Counted from the first letter of the stretch, positions 35,009 through 43,623 are shown. The stretch: 64,000 bases of DNA from Falsiroseomonas sp051859025 (GCF_051859025.1 NZ_JBHYGL010000009.1:62001-126000); one strand, 5' to 3'. Numbers and translations: made by a program. Notes: generated by a model not told the origin, from the letters alone.

Positions 35009-35748
35009 GTGCTGGAAACGGCCGCCTCATCGCCGTGGCTTCCGGCAAGGGGGGCGTGGGCAAGACCTGGCTCTCCATCACGCTGGCGCAGGCGCTGGCG
35101 CAGCGCGGCCTGCGCGTGCTGCTGGCCGATGGCGATTTCGGCCTCGCCAATGTCGATGTGCAGCTCGGCCTGCAACCGTCGCTCGACCTGATGAACGTGC
35201 TGTCCGGCCGCGCCAGCTTCCGCGGCGCCGTGCTGCACCATGCGGAGGGCGGGTTCGATGTGCTGCCCGGCCGTTCCGGCGGCACCGCCATGGCCAACCT
35301 GCCGACGGAGGCGATCGAGCATGTCGGCCTGCTGATGCGCAGCGCCGCCAATGCGTGGGACGTGGTGGTGCTGGATCTCGGCGCCGGGCTGGCGGCGGGG
35401 AACCGTCACCTGGCCGCCGTCGCGGACACGCTGCTGGTGGTGACGACGGATGAGCCGACGAGCCTGACGGATGCCTATGCCGTGCTGAAGCTGCATGGCC
35501 GTGACCGGCCGGATGGCGATGCGCGGCTGGTGGTGAACCAGGCGCGGGACGAGGCCGCGGGCCGGCGCACCGCCGCGGCGTTGCAGCATGCCTGCCGCAC
35601 CTTCCTGCGCCGCAACCTGCCTGTGGCAGGCATCCTGCGGCGCGATGAACGGGTGCCGGACGCGATCCGCAAGCAGGCGCCACTGCTGCTGCGCTATCCC
35701 AATTCCATGGCGGCGATGGACGCGACCGCGCTGGCCCGCGCCCTGTAG
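35005..35748 (+). CDS. flhG: Flagellar number regulator FlhG (MinD-like ATPase)
   Basis: A 247-residue deviant Walker A ATPase. SGKGGVGKT lies at residues 13-21, followed by LADGDFGLANVDVQLGL, FDVLPGRSG and VVLDLGAGL (switch motifs of the MinD family). FlhG (FleN/YlxH) limits flagellar number by stimulating FlhF GTPase. The ATG at 35005 overlaps the flhF stop; GGGAGG lies upstream. The C-terminal amphipathic helix typical of membrane binding is weak here. Last gene of the fliF operon; a strong hairpin follows. Confidence 0.93.
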   Translation: MSAGNGRLIAVASGKGGVGKTWLSITLAQALAQRGLRVLLADGDFGLANVDVQLGLQPSLDLMNVLSGRASFRGAVLHHAEGGFDVLPGRSGGTAMANLPTEAIEHVGLLMRSAANAWDVVVLDLGAGLAAGNRHLAAVADTLLVVTTDEPTSLTDAYAVLKLHGRDRPDGDARLVVNQARDEAAGRRTAAALQHACRTFLRRNLPVAGILRRDERVPDAIRKQAPLLLRYPNSMAAMDATALARAL

Positions 35749-35799
35749 GGCGCGCGGCCGGCGGGAAGGATGGGGTCGGCCAGCGCATGGTCCACGCAG

Positions 35800-35830
35800 G
35801 AAGGGCCCGGCGCGATGCACCGGGCCCTTC
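35800..35830. terminator. Hairpin shared by convergent flhG and DUF1217 genes
   Basis: An 11-bp perfect stem (GAAGGGCCCGG at 35800-35810, CCGGGCCCTTC at 35820-35830) around a nine-base loop lies between the stops of flhG (35748, plus) and the DUF1217 gene (35854, minus). It suits a two-way terminator. Confidence 0.72.
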
Positions 35831-35853
35831 GCGTCACCACCATGGGGATGCGA

Positions 35854-36630
35854 TCAGATATTGAAGCCGAAATTCGGCGCCTGGACGGAGGATTTGTCCT
35901 CCGCGATGGTGAGGTAGCGCTGGATCAGCTTCTCCTTCTTCGCGGGGTCGGTCAGGTCATCCAGCTTGAAGCCCCGCTGAAGCGTCCGCGCCTGGGCCTC
36001 TATCTCCTGCAGCGCGAGTTCCTTGGGCAGGCCGGCGATGGTGCTGGCGATGCGGCGCAGGACCTTGTTGCCCAGCACGTCATAGACGCCGGTCTTGGTC
36101 GTGGTGGACATGGTCCTGAGGTAGAGCGCGTCGGAGACCGCCTGGCTCTTCTCCTCGATCGCGGTCAGGCGCTTGTAGTCCACCAGCCCGTCCAGGATGG
36201 ATTGGCGGGTGGAGGGCAGGCGCAGCGTGGAAAGGCCGGTGCTGGCGAAGCCGAGCTTCTCGGCCGCCGCCTTCCAGCGCTTGTCCGGCATGGTGGCGGC
36301 AAGCGACTTCTTGTCCGAGGGATCGGACATCAGCACGCGCCTCGCCAGGCCCACATTCTGCGCATTGTCGGCAAGGCCGAGGCCCTGCAGGATGACGCGC
36401 GTGGCTTCCGTATCCTTGAACAGGTCGGCCGGCGTCTTCGCCTTGGCCAACACACGGTCGAGCCGCGCCATGTCCCGCATGATGGCGGGATCCTTCTTCA
36501 GCCGCGCCGTCTCCTTCTCCGCGGAGGAGAGGCTGGTCTTGTAGAAGGTGAAGCGTTCGGGGGCGGAGAGCGTGACGGTCTGGGTAGTGGTCCCGAACAG
36601 CGTGGAAAGCTGCGACCCCGAAAGCATCAT
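35854..36630 (-). CDS. DUF1217 flagellar-locus protein
   Basis: A 258-residue soluble, mostly helical protein of the DUF1217 family, which is found next to flagellar genes in alphaproteobacteria and has no settled function. Visible segments are FYKTSLSSAEKETARLKKDPAIMRDMARLDRVL, repeated Leu/Ala helices, and a C-terminal FKLDDLTDPAKKEKLIQRYLTIAED (read in two halves: FKLDDLTDPAKK near 222 and LIQRYLTIAED near 236). It ends the flagellin-flaF-flbT series, three bases after flbT, so a role in flagellin handling or filament assembly is plausible. Confidence 0.8.
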   Translation of the reverse strand: MMLSGSQLSTLFGTTTQTVTLSAPERFTFYKTSLSSAEKETARLKKDPAIMRDMARLDRVLAKAKTPADLFKDTEATRVILQGLGLADNAQNVGLARRVLMSDPSDKKSLAATMPDKRWKAAAEKLGFASTGLSTLRLPSTRQSILDGLVDYKRLTAIEEKSQAVSDALYLRTMSTTTKTGVYDVLGNKVLRRIASTIAGLPKELALQEIEAQARTLQRGFKLDDLTDPAKKEKLIQRYLTIAEDKSSVQAPNFGFNI

Positions 36631-36632
36631 CG

Positions 36633-37067
36633 CTACTCCTGCGGCGGCGCGGACAGCATCGCGTCGTCATGCGGGAACAGTTCCCGCACGCGGCGCATGG
36701 CCTCCCAGCACTTGCCTTCCTCCAGCTCCTCCGTCGCCCGATCGATCAGGCGCTTGACGGTGGGGGAGGTGCTGGCCTCGGCGTAGTCCGCCGCCAGGCC
36801 ACGGGCCAGGTCCAGGAACTGCGGACGTTCCGCATCGTCGCAGATATAGGCGGCCTGGATGGCGAAGTAGAGCCGGCGCGCCGGCGTGTTCGCATCATTC
36901 GGCGCCAGGATCTGCTTGCCGAACAGGAAGCGGACGCGATTCGAGAGCACGACGGAAGCGCGCGTCTGGAACTGCAGGGCGGCACCGTTGACGAGCATCT
37001 TGTCGCCGGCGCGGAATTCCAGCACCAGGCGGCTGTTTCGGCCCGGGGTGTTCATGGCGGCGCTCAT
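36633..37067 (-). CDS. flbT: Flagellin regulator FlbT
   Basis: A 144-residue protein of the FlbT family. Family marks are RLVLEFRAGDKMLVNGAALQF near the N-terminus, FLFGKQILAPNDANTPARRLYFAIQAAYI (two landmarks: FLFGKQIL near 48 and ARRLYFAIQ near 63) and a helical C-terminus. In Caulobacter FlbT binds the flagellin mRNA leader and blocks its translation until the hook is complete. The ATG overlaps the flaF stop by four bases; AGAGGA precedes it. A hairpin in the flagellin leader is a possible target here. Confidence 0.93.
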   Translation of the reverse strand: MSAAMNTPGRNSRLVLEFRAGDKMLVNGAALQFQTRASVVLSNRVRFLFGKQILAPNDANTPARRLYFAIQAAYICDDAERPQFLDLARGLAADYAEASTSPTVKRLIDRATEELEEGKCWEAMRRVRELFPHDDAMLSAPPQE

Positions 37068-37453
37068 CGATCGGTCCTCTGGCGGGCACCGAGGCCCGCG
37101 GCAAAATCCTCGGCAATCGCGGCCAGGAAATCGAGATCGGGCTTGTCCGAATTCGCTTCCTTCACGGCGCGGCGGGCAACGCTGGCGATGTTCAGGCGCA
37201 GATCGCGCGGCAGGGTGGAAACCGGGTCGAGCACGATGGATTCGACCGTGACGAAGACGCGGTGTGCATCGGCAGCGGCGCGGATCGCCGCCATGGGGGC
37301 CGCGTCGCGGATCGCGGCGCGCAGGCGCGCGGCGAGGATCGCGAAGACCTCCGCCTCCTGCTCACGCTGGGAGCGGCCGGATTTGGCGACTCCATAGGCA
37401 CGGAAGGCCAGGGCGGCGTGGGTACGCGGCACATCTTGGGCCTCGGACAGCAT
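37064..37453 (-). CDS. flaF: Flagellin secretion/translation regulator FlaF
   Basis: A 129-residue helical protein of the FlaF family, which acts with FlbT in flagellin production in alphaproteobacteria; FlaF binds flagellin and favours its secretion. Landmarks are ALAFRAYGVAKSGRSQREQEAEVFAIL (start of the domain, about residues 14-40) and LPRDLRLNIASVARRAVKE near 80. It lies 103 bases after the flagellin stop, behind a strong terminator, and overlaps flbT. Confidence 0.92.
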   Translation of the reverse strand: MLSEAQDVPRTHAALAFRAYGVAKSGRSQREQEAEVFAILAARLRAAIRDAAPMAAIRAAADAHRVFVTVESIVLDPVSTLPRDLRLNIASVARRAVKEANSDKPDLDFLAAIAEDFAAGLGARQRTDR

Positions 37454-37518
37454 GGCCGGTGTCTTCCTCGGCGAGGGCGCGCAGGGCGCCTGGAAGGGAG
37501 AGGGGTGGAAAGGTGGTC

Positions 37519-37544
37519 ATGGGCCGGGGTTTTCCCCGGCCCAT
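37519..37544 (-). terminator. Terminator after the flagellin gene
   Basis: An 11-bp perfect stem ATGGGCCGGGG / CCCCGGCCCAT (37519-37529, 37534-37544) with loop tttt starts 12 bases past the flagellin stop. It would let flagellin mRNA accumulate above flaF-flbT. Only a weak U-rich stretch follows on the minus strand. Confidence 0.78.
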
Positions 37545-37556
37545 ATCCGTCGAGGC

Positions 37557-38441
37557 TTACTGGAAGAGCTTCATCAGGGCCTGCGGAGCCTGGTTCGCCG
37601 TGCTGAGCGACTGGGTGCCCAGCTGCTGACGGATCTGCAGGGACTGCATGCGGGCGCTTTCCTTGGCCAGGTCCGCATCGATCAGGGCGCCGAGGCCACC
37701 GCTGAGCGCGTCGAGCTTGTCCTTGTTGTAGGCGATCTGGCTGTCGATCGCGCGGCTGTCGTTGCCGTACGTCGCCATCGCCAGGTTCGTCTGCGCCTCG
37801 ATGCCACCGAAGTCACCGGCGGCGTTGCCGGCGAGCGCGGTCTTCCAGAGCGCGGCAGCCGCCGCGGCATCCGTCGGGTCCGCATCCACGTCGTCAGCCA
37901 GCGTCAGGTCGAACGCGCCCGAAGCCTGCCCGCTGAAGCTGTAGGTGTCGCCCTTCTCGTTGCGCACGACGTTGAAGTCGGTGCCGGCACCGACGGTGGC
38001 GCCGTCCGCATTCGCCGAGGTGCCCAGCAGGGTCTTGCCGTTGTACGTCGCGTCGTTGACATACTGGCCGATCTGCTTGGCGAGCTGGTCGTACTGCTTC
38101 ATGTAGTTCAGGCGATCGTCGCCGGTGACGTTGTCGTCAGCCAGCTTGATCATGACGCTCTTCACGTCCTTCAGCGCGGAGCCGATCTGCGTCAGGCCCG
38201 CCAGCGTCGTGTCGAGCAGGCCCTTGGCATTGCCGAGCTGCTCGTTCGCGCTGGTCACACCCGCCACGTCGCCACGCACCTTCTGCGCCACGGCGAAAGC
38301 GGCACCATCGTCCTTCGCGTCGGCGACGCGCAGGCCGGTGGAGACGCGCTTCTGCGTCGTGGACATTTCGTCGGCTGTCCGGTTGAGGGACTGCAGCGCG
38401 ACCATCGCGCCGTAGTTCGTCATGACGGAGTTGGCAGCCAT
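37557..38441 (-). CDS. Flagellin
   Basis: A 294-residue flagellin, the filament subunit, and the only one in the window. The conserved N-terminal D0/D1 helix reads VMTNYGAMVALQSLNRTADEM and TQKRVSTGLRVADAKDDGAAFAVA; the C-terminal one reads ESARMQSLQIRQQLGTQSLS and ends in KLFQ. The short central region (about residues 135-220) is Asp/Ala-rich. The ATG at 38441 follows AAGAGG at nine bases; an upstream ATG at 38450 would be too close to it. A leader hairpin lies 24-44 bases upstream, and flaF and flbT follow, implying post-transcriptional control. Confidence 0.95.
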   Translation of the reverse strand: MAANSVMTNYGAMVALQSLNRTADEMSTTQKRVSTGLRVADAKDDGAAFAVAQKVRGDVAGVTSANEQLGNAKGLLDTTLAGLTQIGSALKDVKSVMIKLADDNVTGDDRLNYMKQYDQLAKQIGQYVNDATYNGKTLLGTSANADGATVGAGTDFNVVRNEKGDTYSFSGQASGAFDLTLADDVDADPTDAAAAAALWKTALAGNAAGDFGGIEAQTNLAMATYGNDSRAIDSQIAYNKDKLDALSGGLGALIDADLAKESARMQSLQIRQQLGTQSLSTANQAPQALMKLFQ

Positions 38442-38464
38442 GGTTGTCATCCTCTTGCGACATC

Positions 38465-38485
38465 GCCCCGGGATCTTCCGGGGGC
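38465..38485 (-). promoter_or_regulatory. Hairpin in the flagellin mRNA leader
   Basis: On the minus strand CCCCGG-aagatc-CCGGGG folds into a compact stem (38466-38471 with 38478-38483, extendable past one bulge), ending about 9 bases before the AAGAGG ribosome site of flagellin. Its place suits a target for FlbT, encoded downstream, which in Caulobacter acts on the flagellin 5' leader. Binding is inferred only. Confidence 0.5.
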
Positions 38486-38602
38486 GTGGTGCCAGCGGCC
38501 CACTCTGGGGCATGGCACCAAGGGAAAGACGGTCGCCTTCGGGATCATCCCCGGCACCATCCGGTCCGCTCGTTCATGGAGCGGCGGTGAGGGGAAGCTG
38601 AT

Positions 38603-38617
38603 GCACACCTATTGCCC
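38603..38617 (-). promoter_or_regulatory. Possible sigma-54 promoter for flagellin
   Basis: The minus strand reads GGGCAA-taggt-GTGCA, keeping the GG-N10-GC core and seven of ten consensus bases of the -24/-12 element. It would start transcription near 38591 with a leader of about 150 bases that includes the hairpin. It is weaker than the flgE and fliK elements. Confidence 0.35.
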
Positions 38618-38678
38618 AGGTGTTGACGGAACACGCCGTTCCTGACGTCGGTCCGCATCCCGTCGGAACCGGGGCCGA

Positions 38679-38684
38679 TTAACA
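38679..38684. promoter_or_regulatory. TTAAC half-site in the flagellin/cheA gap
   Basis: TTAACA lies 55-60 bases before the cheA ATG, one of only six TTAA words in the window. It is a single CtrA-type half-site without a clear second half. The 297-base gap (38442-38738) between the divergent flagellin and cheA genes also holds the flagellin leader hairpin and the weak sigma-54 candidate. Confidence 0.35.
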
Positions 38685-38738
38685 CCGCGGCACCAAATGC
38701 CTGCGATCCATGCGCTGCCATAAATGTCTGGATGTGCG

Positions 38739-41300
38739 ATGGAAGACCTGCTCGCCGAGTTTCTCGCAGAGACAAGCGAAGCTCTCGCGGATCTCGATAC
38801 CGCCCTCGTCGCGCTGGAACGCCAGGGCGGGGACAAGGAGACGCTTGCCCAGATCTTCCGCACCGTCCATAGCGTGAAGGGCGCCGCCGGCTTCCTCGGC
38901 CTGCACCGCCTGGGCGCCGTCGCCCATGCCGCGGAAAACCTGCTGGGCCTCTACCGCGATGGCGCGGCCTCCGTCAGCCCCGCCGGCGTCACCGCCGTGC
39001 TGGGCGCGGTGGATGCCATCCGCACCATCCTCTCCGGCCTGGCCGAGACGGGCACCGAGCCTGCGGGCGACGATGCCGCGCTGGTGGCGGCACTGGATGC
39101 GGCGGCGAACGGCGATCCTGCCCCTGTCGCCATTCCGTCCGCCGCCGCGTCCGCGCGGGTCACGCCTGAAGGCGAGAAGGCCGCGGTGGTTACGGAGGCG
39201 CCGGCTTTGCCCGCACCGCCCCCCGTGGTGGCCGAAGCGCCGGCCGCCGCGCCGGCCGAAGCCGCGGCCGCGCCCGCCGCCGCCCTGCCGAATCAGAGCA
39301 TCCGCGTCTCCCTCGGCGTGCTCGACGAATTGATGACGCTGGCCTCGGAACTCGTGCTGGTCCGCAACCAGCTGCTGCAGATCGCGCGCGGGGAGGAAGC
39401 CTCCCCCTTCGCCGCGCCGCTGTCCCGCCTGTCGCGCATCACCTCCGACATGCAGGAGGGGGTGATGAAGACGCGGATGCAGCCCGTTTCCGCCGCCTGG
39501 GGCCCGTTGCCGCGCATCGTCCGCGACCTCGGCACCGAACTCGGCAAGCGGATCGACCTGGTAATGTCCGGCGGCGATACGGAGCTGGATCGACAGGTCC
39601 TGGAACTGATCCGCGACCCGCTGACCCATATCGTGCGCAACAGCTGCGACCACGGGCTGGAAGGGCCGGAACTGCGCCGCGCCGCCGGCAAGCCGGAGAC
39701 GGGGCGCATCGCGCTGACCGCGCGGCAGGAAGGTGGCCGCATCGTGATCGAGATCGCCGATGATGGCCGGGGCCTCGACCTCGTCCGCGTCCGCGCCCGC
39801 GCGCTCCAGCGCGGCCTGGCGACGGAGGCCGAGCTGGCGGCGATGCGGGACGAGGATGTCGCCCGCTTCGTCTTCCATGCCGGCTTCTCGACCGCGGAGG
39901 CGATCACCGCCGTGTCCGGCCGTGGCGTCGGCATGGATGTCGTGCGCAGCAACATCGAACGCATCGGCGGCACGGTCGATCTGCAGACCTTCTCGGGCCG
40001 CGGCACGACGCTGACGATCCGCATCCCGCTGACGCTGGCGATCGTTTCCGCCCTTGTGGTGCAGTCCGCGGGCGAACGCTTCGCGGTGCCGCAGGCCACG
40101 GTGGTGGAACTGGTGGGCCTTGGTGGCGGCGGTGCATCGGTGGAATGGCTGGACGCCGCGCCGGTGCTGCGCCTCCGCGGCCAGTTGCTGCCGCTGGTGG
40201 CGCTGGGCGCGCTGCTGGGGCTGGAGGCGGCGCGGGATGGCGGCGCGCCGGTCGGCGGCTTCGTGGCCGTGCTGCAGGGCGATGCCGGCCGCTACGGCCT
40301 GCTGGTCGATACCGTCTTCGATACGGAGGAGATCGTGGTGAAGCCCGTCGCGCCGATCCTGCGCGACCTGGCCGGCTTCTCCGGCAACACGATTCTGGGC
40401 GATGGCAGCGTCATCATGATCCTCGATCCCGCCGGCATCGCCCGCATGGCCGGGGTCGGCGCCGGCAGCGCCGTGGTGGATGACAGCCTGGTGGAGACGG
40501 AGGATCTGACGCAGGTGCTGGTGTTCCGCGCCGGCGGATCGCCGACGCCCATCGCCGTGCCGCTCGGCGTCATCGCGCGGCTTGAATCCCTGCCGGGCAA
40601 GAGCATCGAGGTCGCGGGCGGCAAGCATGCCGCGCAGTATCGCGGCCAGCTGATGCCGCTGGTGCCGATCGGCCACTGGATGCCGCCGGCACCGGATGCG
40701 ATGCAGCCCGTGCTGGTCTTCCAGGACGGCTCGCGCCAGCTCGGCCTGGTGGTGGATGAGATCGTGGACGTGGTGGAGGAATCGCTGGCGCTGCGGCCCT
40801 CCGCCGAACAGGCGGGCTTCCTCGGCTCCGCCATCGTCTCCGGCCGTGTGACCGATGTGCTGGACTGCGCCTATTGGCTGCGCCAGGGCGACCCCAGCTG
40901 GTTCGGCAAGCCGGATGCGACGGTGCCGCGCCTGCTGCTGGTGGAAGACAGCGGCTTCTTCCGGCAGATCGTCGTGCCCGCGCTGACCTCCGCCGGCTAC
41001 GACGTGACTGCCAAGGCGGATGCCGTGCAGGCGCTGCAGCTGCGGGCGGAAGGCGCGATGTTCGATGCCGTGCTGACCGACATCGAGATGCCGGGCATGG
41101 ACGGGTTCGAGCTACTCGCGGAAGTGCGTCGCGACGGCCCGTGGAAGCGCACGCCGATGGTGGCGCTGACCGGTCGCGCCGGTCCCACCGAAGTGGCCCG
41201 CGGCCGTGCTGCCGGCTTCCATGACTTCGTCGCGAAATTCGACCGGGACCGCGTGCTCAGCGCGTTGTCCGCGGCCATCGGCCAGGAGAACCGGGCATGA
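38739..41300 (+). CDS. cheA: Hybrid chemotaxis histidine kinase CheA with two CheW-like domains and a receiver
   Basis: An 853-residue kinase. An Hpt domain comes first with phosphorylatable His44 in FRTVHSVKGAAGF. An Ala/Pro linker replaces a clear CheY-binding P2 domain. Then follow the dimerisation helices, the HATPase with VRNSCDHGLE, DDGRGLD and GRGVGMDVV, a CheW-like domain (about 430-560), a second CheW-like domain (about 590-720) and a receiver with Asp781 in VLTDIEMPGMDG. Such fused kinases occur where chemotaxis couples to non-classical outputs. The ATG at 38739 is preferred over 38724. First gene of cheA-cheW-cheB-cheR-fliI-fliJ. Confidence 0.92.
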   Translation: MEDLLAEFLAETSEALADLDTALVALERQGGDKETLAQIFRTVHSVKGAAGFLGLHRLGAVAHAAENLLGLYRDGAASVSPAGVTAVLGAVDAIRTILSGLAETGTEPAGDDAALVAALDAAANGDPAPVAIPSAAASARVTPEGEKAAVVTEAPALPAPPPVVAEAPAAAPAEAAAAPAAALPNQSIRVSLGVLDELMTLASELVLVRNQLLQIARGEEASPFAAPLSRLSRITSDMQEGVMKTRMQPVSAAWGPLPRIVRDLGTELGKRIDLVMSGGDTELDRQVLELIRDPLTHIVRNSCDHGLEGPELRRAAGKPETGRIALTARQEGGRIVIEIADDGRGLDLVRVRARALQRGLATEAELAAMRDEDVARFVFHAGFSTAEAITAVSGRGVGMDVVRSNIERIGGTVDLQTFSGRGTTLTIRIPLTLAIVSALVVQSAGERFAVPQATVVELVGLGGGGASVEWLDAAPVLRLRGQLLPLVALGALLGLEAARDGGAPVGGFVAVLQGDAGRYGLLVDTVFDTEEIVVKPVAPILRDLAGFSGNTILGDGSVIMILDPAGIARMAGVGAGSAVVDDSLVETEDLTQVLVFRAGGSPTPIAVPLGVIARLESLPGKSIEVAGGKHAAQYRGQLMPLVPIGHWMPPAPDAMQPVLVFQDGSRQLGLVVDEIVDVVEESLALRPSAEQAGFLGSAIVSGRVTDVLDCAYWLRQGDPSWFGKPDATVPRLLLVEDSGFFRQIVVPALTSAGYDVTAKADAVQALQLRAEGAMFDAVLTDIEMPGMDGFELLAEVRRDGPWKRTPMVALTGRAGPTEVARGRAAGFHDFVAKFDRDRVLSALSAAIGQENRA

Positions 41301-41767
41301 CCGCCACCGCTTCGCATGGGACCGAATTGCTGCTGACCCTGCAGGTCGGCGGCAGGCTCTGCGGCCTCCCCGTCTCCCGCATTCGCGACGTGATCCGTTG
41401 CGAAAGGATCGCGCGCGTGCCGCTGGCGCCGCCCGGCGTGGCGGGGCTGCTGAATCTGCGCGGCCGCATCGTCACGGCGGTGGATCTGCGCGACCGCCTC
41501 GGCCTGCCGCCCGCCGCGCCCGACGCCGCCCGCATGAATGTGGTGGTGGAGGAGCGCGGCGAACTCTACAGCCTGCTGGCCGATGGCGTCGGGGAAGTGC
41601 TGTCGGTGAACCCCGAATCGCGCGACGACGTGCCGCATACGCTGCGTGGTCCCTGGCGGGAACATGCGGTGGCCGTCCATCGCCTGGATGACGGGTTGCT
41701 GATCGAACTGGATGCCGACCGCATCCTTGCCTTCGGGGCGCGCGGCGGCGGCGACATGCGTCGATGA
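41297..41767 (+). CDS. cheW: Chemotaxis coupling protein CheW
   Basis: A 156-residue adaptor linking receptors to CheA. The double SH3-like barrel is marked by LTLQVGGRLCGLPVSRIRDVIR, VPLAPPGVAGLLNLRGRIVTAVDLRDRLGL (landmarks GLLNLRGRIV near residue 50 and VDLRDRLGL near 61) and LLADGVGEVL. It overlaps cheA and cheB by four bases at each end, so the che genes are translated as a unit. It adds a third CheW-like module to a kinase that already has two. Confidence 0.95.
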   Translation: MTATASHGTELLLTLQVGGRLCGLPVSRIRDVIRCERIARVPLAPPGVAGLLNLRGRIVTAVDLRDRLGLPPAAPDAARMNVVVEERGELYSLLADGVGEVLSVNPESRDDVPHTLRGPWREHAVAVHRLDDGLLIELDADRILAFGARGGGDMRR

Positions 41768-42807
41768 CGATCGAGCCGCTGCGCGTCCTGGTCTGCGACG
41801 ACAGCGCCGTGGCGCGCGCCGCCGTGGTGCGCATCCTGGACGGGGAGGCCGGCATCCGCGTCGTCTCCCGCGCCCGCAACGGGCGGGAGGCGGTGGAGGC
41901 GGTACGCGCCGGCGGCATCGATGTCGCGCTCCTCGACCTCGAGATGCCGGTGATGGACGGGCTGACGGCCCTGCCGCTGTTGCTGCAGGCCGATCCCGGG
42001 CTGCGCGTGCTGGTCGTCTCCTCGCTCAGCGCGCAGGGCGCGGGCGTCGCGATGAAGGCGATGCGGCTGGGCGCGGTCGATTGCCTTGGCAAGCCGACGC
42101 CGGGCCAGGACGCCATCTTCGCGGAAGAACTGATCGCCCGCATCAAGGGCAATGGCGCGCTGCGCCGCCGCGGCGTGCCGCCGCAACCCGCGCCCGCCCC
42201 GGCCGCGCCGGTGCGGCGCGCGCCCATCGCGCCGGGCTGCGGGCCGGCGGTGCTGGCCATCGGCGCCTCCACCGGCGGGCCGGAAGCGCTGGCCACGATC
42301 TTCCGCGCCTTCCGCGTGCGTCCACGGATCCCGATCCTGCTGACCCAGCACATGCCCGATGCCTTCATCCCGATGCTGGCCGAACACCTTTCGCGCCTCG
42401 GCCCCGTGCCGGTGACGGTGGCGAAGGACCATGCGGGCCTCGTGCCCGGCACGGCGGTGCTGGCGCCGGGTGGTTCCCACCTGGTCGTCGCGGCGGGGCC
42501 GGAAGTGACGCTGGCCACGACGCCGCCGGAGCATTTCTGCCGGCCGGCGGTGGACCCGATGCTGCGCAGCGTTGCCGCCATCTTCGGCGTCCGCGCCGCG
42601 GCCGTGGTGCTGACGGGCATGGGCTGCGATGGCGGGGCCGGCGCCGTCGCCGTGAATGCCGCAGGCGGACTCGTACTGGCGCAGGACCAGGCGAGCAGCG
42701 TGGTCTGGGGCATGCCCGGCGCGGTGGTCGAACGCGGTGCCGCGCGTGAAGTATTGCCCATCCAGGAACTCGCCCGGCGCGTTGCCGAAATCGCAGGTGC
42801 CGCATGA
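41764..42807 (+). CDS. cheB: Chemotaxis protein-glutamate methylesterase CheB
   Basis: A 347-residue adaptation enzyme. The N-terminal receiver has VCDDSAVAR, phospho-Asp in ALLDLEMPVMDG and CLGKPTPG. The linker is Ala/Pro-rich (about residues 135-158). The C-terminal esterase shows the Ser of IGASTGGPEAL, QHMPDAFIPMLAEHL and GMGCDGGAGA carrying the catalytic Asp. It demethylates receptor glutamates when phosphorylated by CheA. Four-base overlaps with cheW and cheR indicate coupling. Confidence 0.96.
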   Translation: MTIEPLRVLVCDDSAVARAAVVRILDGEAGIRVVSRARNGREAVEAVRAGGIDVALLDLEMPVMDGLTALPLLLQADPGLRVLVVSSLSAQGAGVAMKAMRLGAVDCLGKPTPGQDAIFAEELIARIKGNGALRRRGVPPQPAPAPAAPVRRAPIAPGCGPAVLAIGASTGGPEALATIFRAFRVRPRIPILLTQHMPDAFIPMLAEHLSRLGPVPVTVAKDHAGLVPGTAVLAPGGSHLVVAAGPEVTLATTPPEHFCRPAVDPMLRSVAAIFGVRAAAVVLTGMGCDGGAGAVAVNAAGGLVLAQDQASSVVWGMPGAVVERGAAREVLPIQELARRVAEIAGAA

Positions 42808-43604
42808 CTGATGCCGGATTCACGGAGATCGCGCGGGCCATCCGCGCCGTCTCCGGCCTCGCCCTCTCCGCCGACAAGGGCTACCTGCTGCAGGCGCGCC
42901 TCGCGCCGATGATGAAGCAGCGTGGCCTGTCCTCCCTGACCGATCTCGCGAACCGCCTGCCGACGGCGGACGGGCCCGCGCTGCTGCGGGAGATGGCGGA
43001 AGCGACCACGACGAACGAGACGAGCTTCTTCCGCGACGTGCTGCCGATCCGCCAGATCGCGGATTCGGTCCTGCCCGAACTGGATGCGGCGCGGCCGGCC
43101 GGCGTGCCGATCCGCATCTGGTCCGCCGCCTGTTCCTCCGGCCAGGAAGCCTATTCCGTCGCCATCGCGGCGGAGGAAGCGGGCTTCCGCCGGCGCCTCG
43201 ACATCTTCGGCACGGATCTCTCGGCCGCGATGGTCGAACGGGCGCGGGCCGGGCTCTACACCTCCTTCGAGATGGAGCGCGGCCTGTCCGCCGCGCAGCG
43301 CACGCGCTGGTTCCGGCATGAGGCCGATGGCTGGCGCGTGGCGGAACAGCTGCGCCGCTGCTGCCGGTTCGAGGCGCTGAACCTGCTCGGTGATCTGCGC
43401 ACGCTGGGCACCTTCGACGTGATCCTGCTGCGCAACGTCCTCATCTACTTCGATCCGCCGACGAAGGAACGCGTGGTCGCGGCCTGCGCCGCGCATCTGG
43501 CGCCGGATGGCGTCATCTGCCTCGGTGCCACGGAAACGCTGCTCGGCCTGCAGGCACCGCTGGCGGCGGTGCCCGGGCTGCGCGGGGTGTGGAAGCGCGC
43601 ATGA
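42804..43604 (+). CDS. cheR: Chemotaxis protein methyltransferase CheR
   Basis: A 266-residue SAM-dependent enzyme that methylates receptor glutamates. The N-terminal helical domain ends in TTNETSFFRD, followed by the SAM-binding IRIWSAACSSGQEAYSVAI, the acidic motif DIFGTDLSAAMVERAR and FDVILLRNVLIYFDPPTKERVV (landmark RNVLIYF near residue 212). No TPR or other tail is attached. It overlaps cheB and ends 19 bases before fliI. Confidence 0.96.
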   Translation: MTDAGFTEIARAIRAVSGLALSADKGYLLQARLAPMMKQRGLSSLTDLANRLPTADGPALLREMAEATTTNETSFFRDVLPIRQIADSVLPELDAARPAGVPIRIWSAACSSGQEAYSVAIAAEEAGFRRRLDIFGTDLSAAMVERARAGLYTSFEMERGLSAAQRTRWFRHEADGWRVAEQLRRCCRFEALNLLGDLRTLGTFDVILLRNVLIYFDPPTKERVVAACAAHLAPDGVICLGATETLLGLQAPLAAVPGLRGVWKRA

Positions 43605-43623
43605 GCATCGCGTGGCTACGCGT

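Noticed and set aside
38513..38530. Sigma-54 promoter from TGGCAC in the flagellin/cheA gap
   Set aside because: No -12 element follows at the right distance on either strand.
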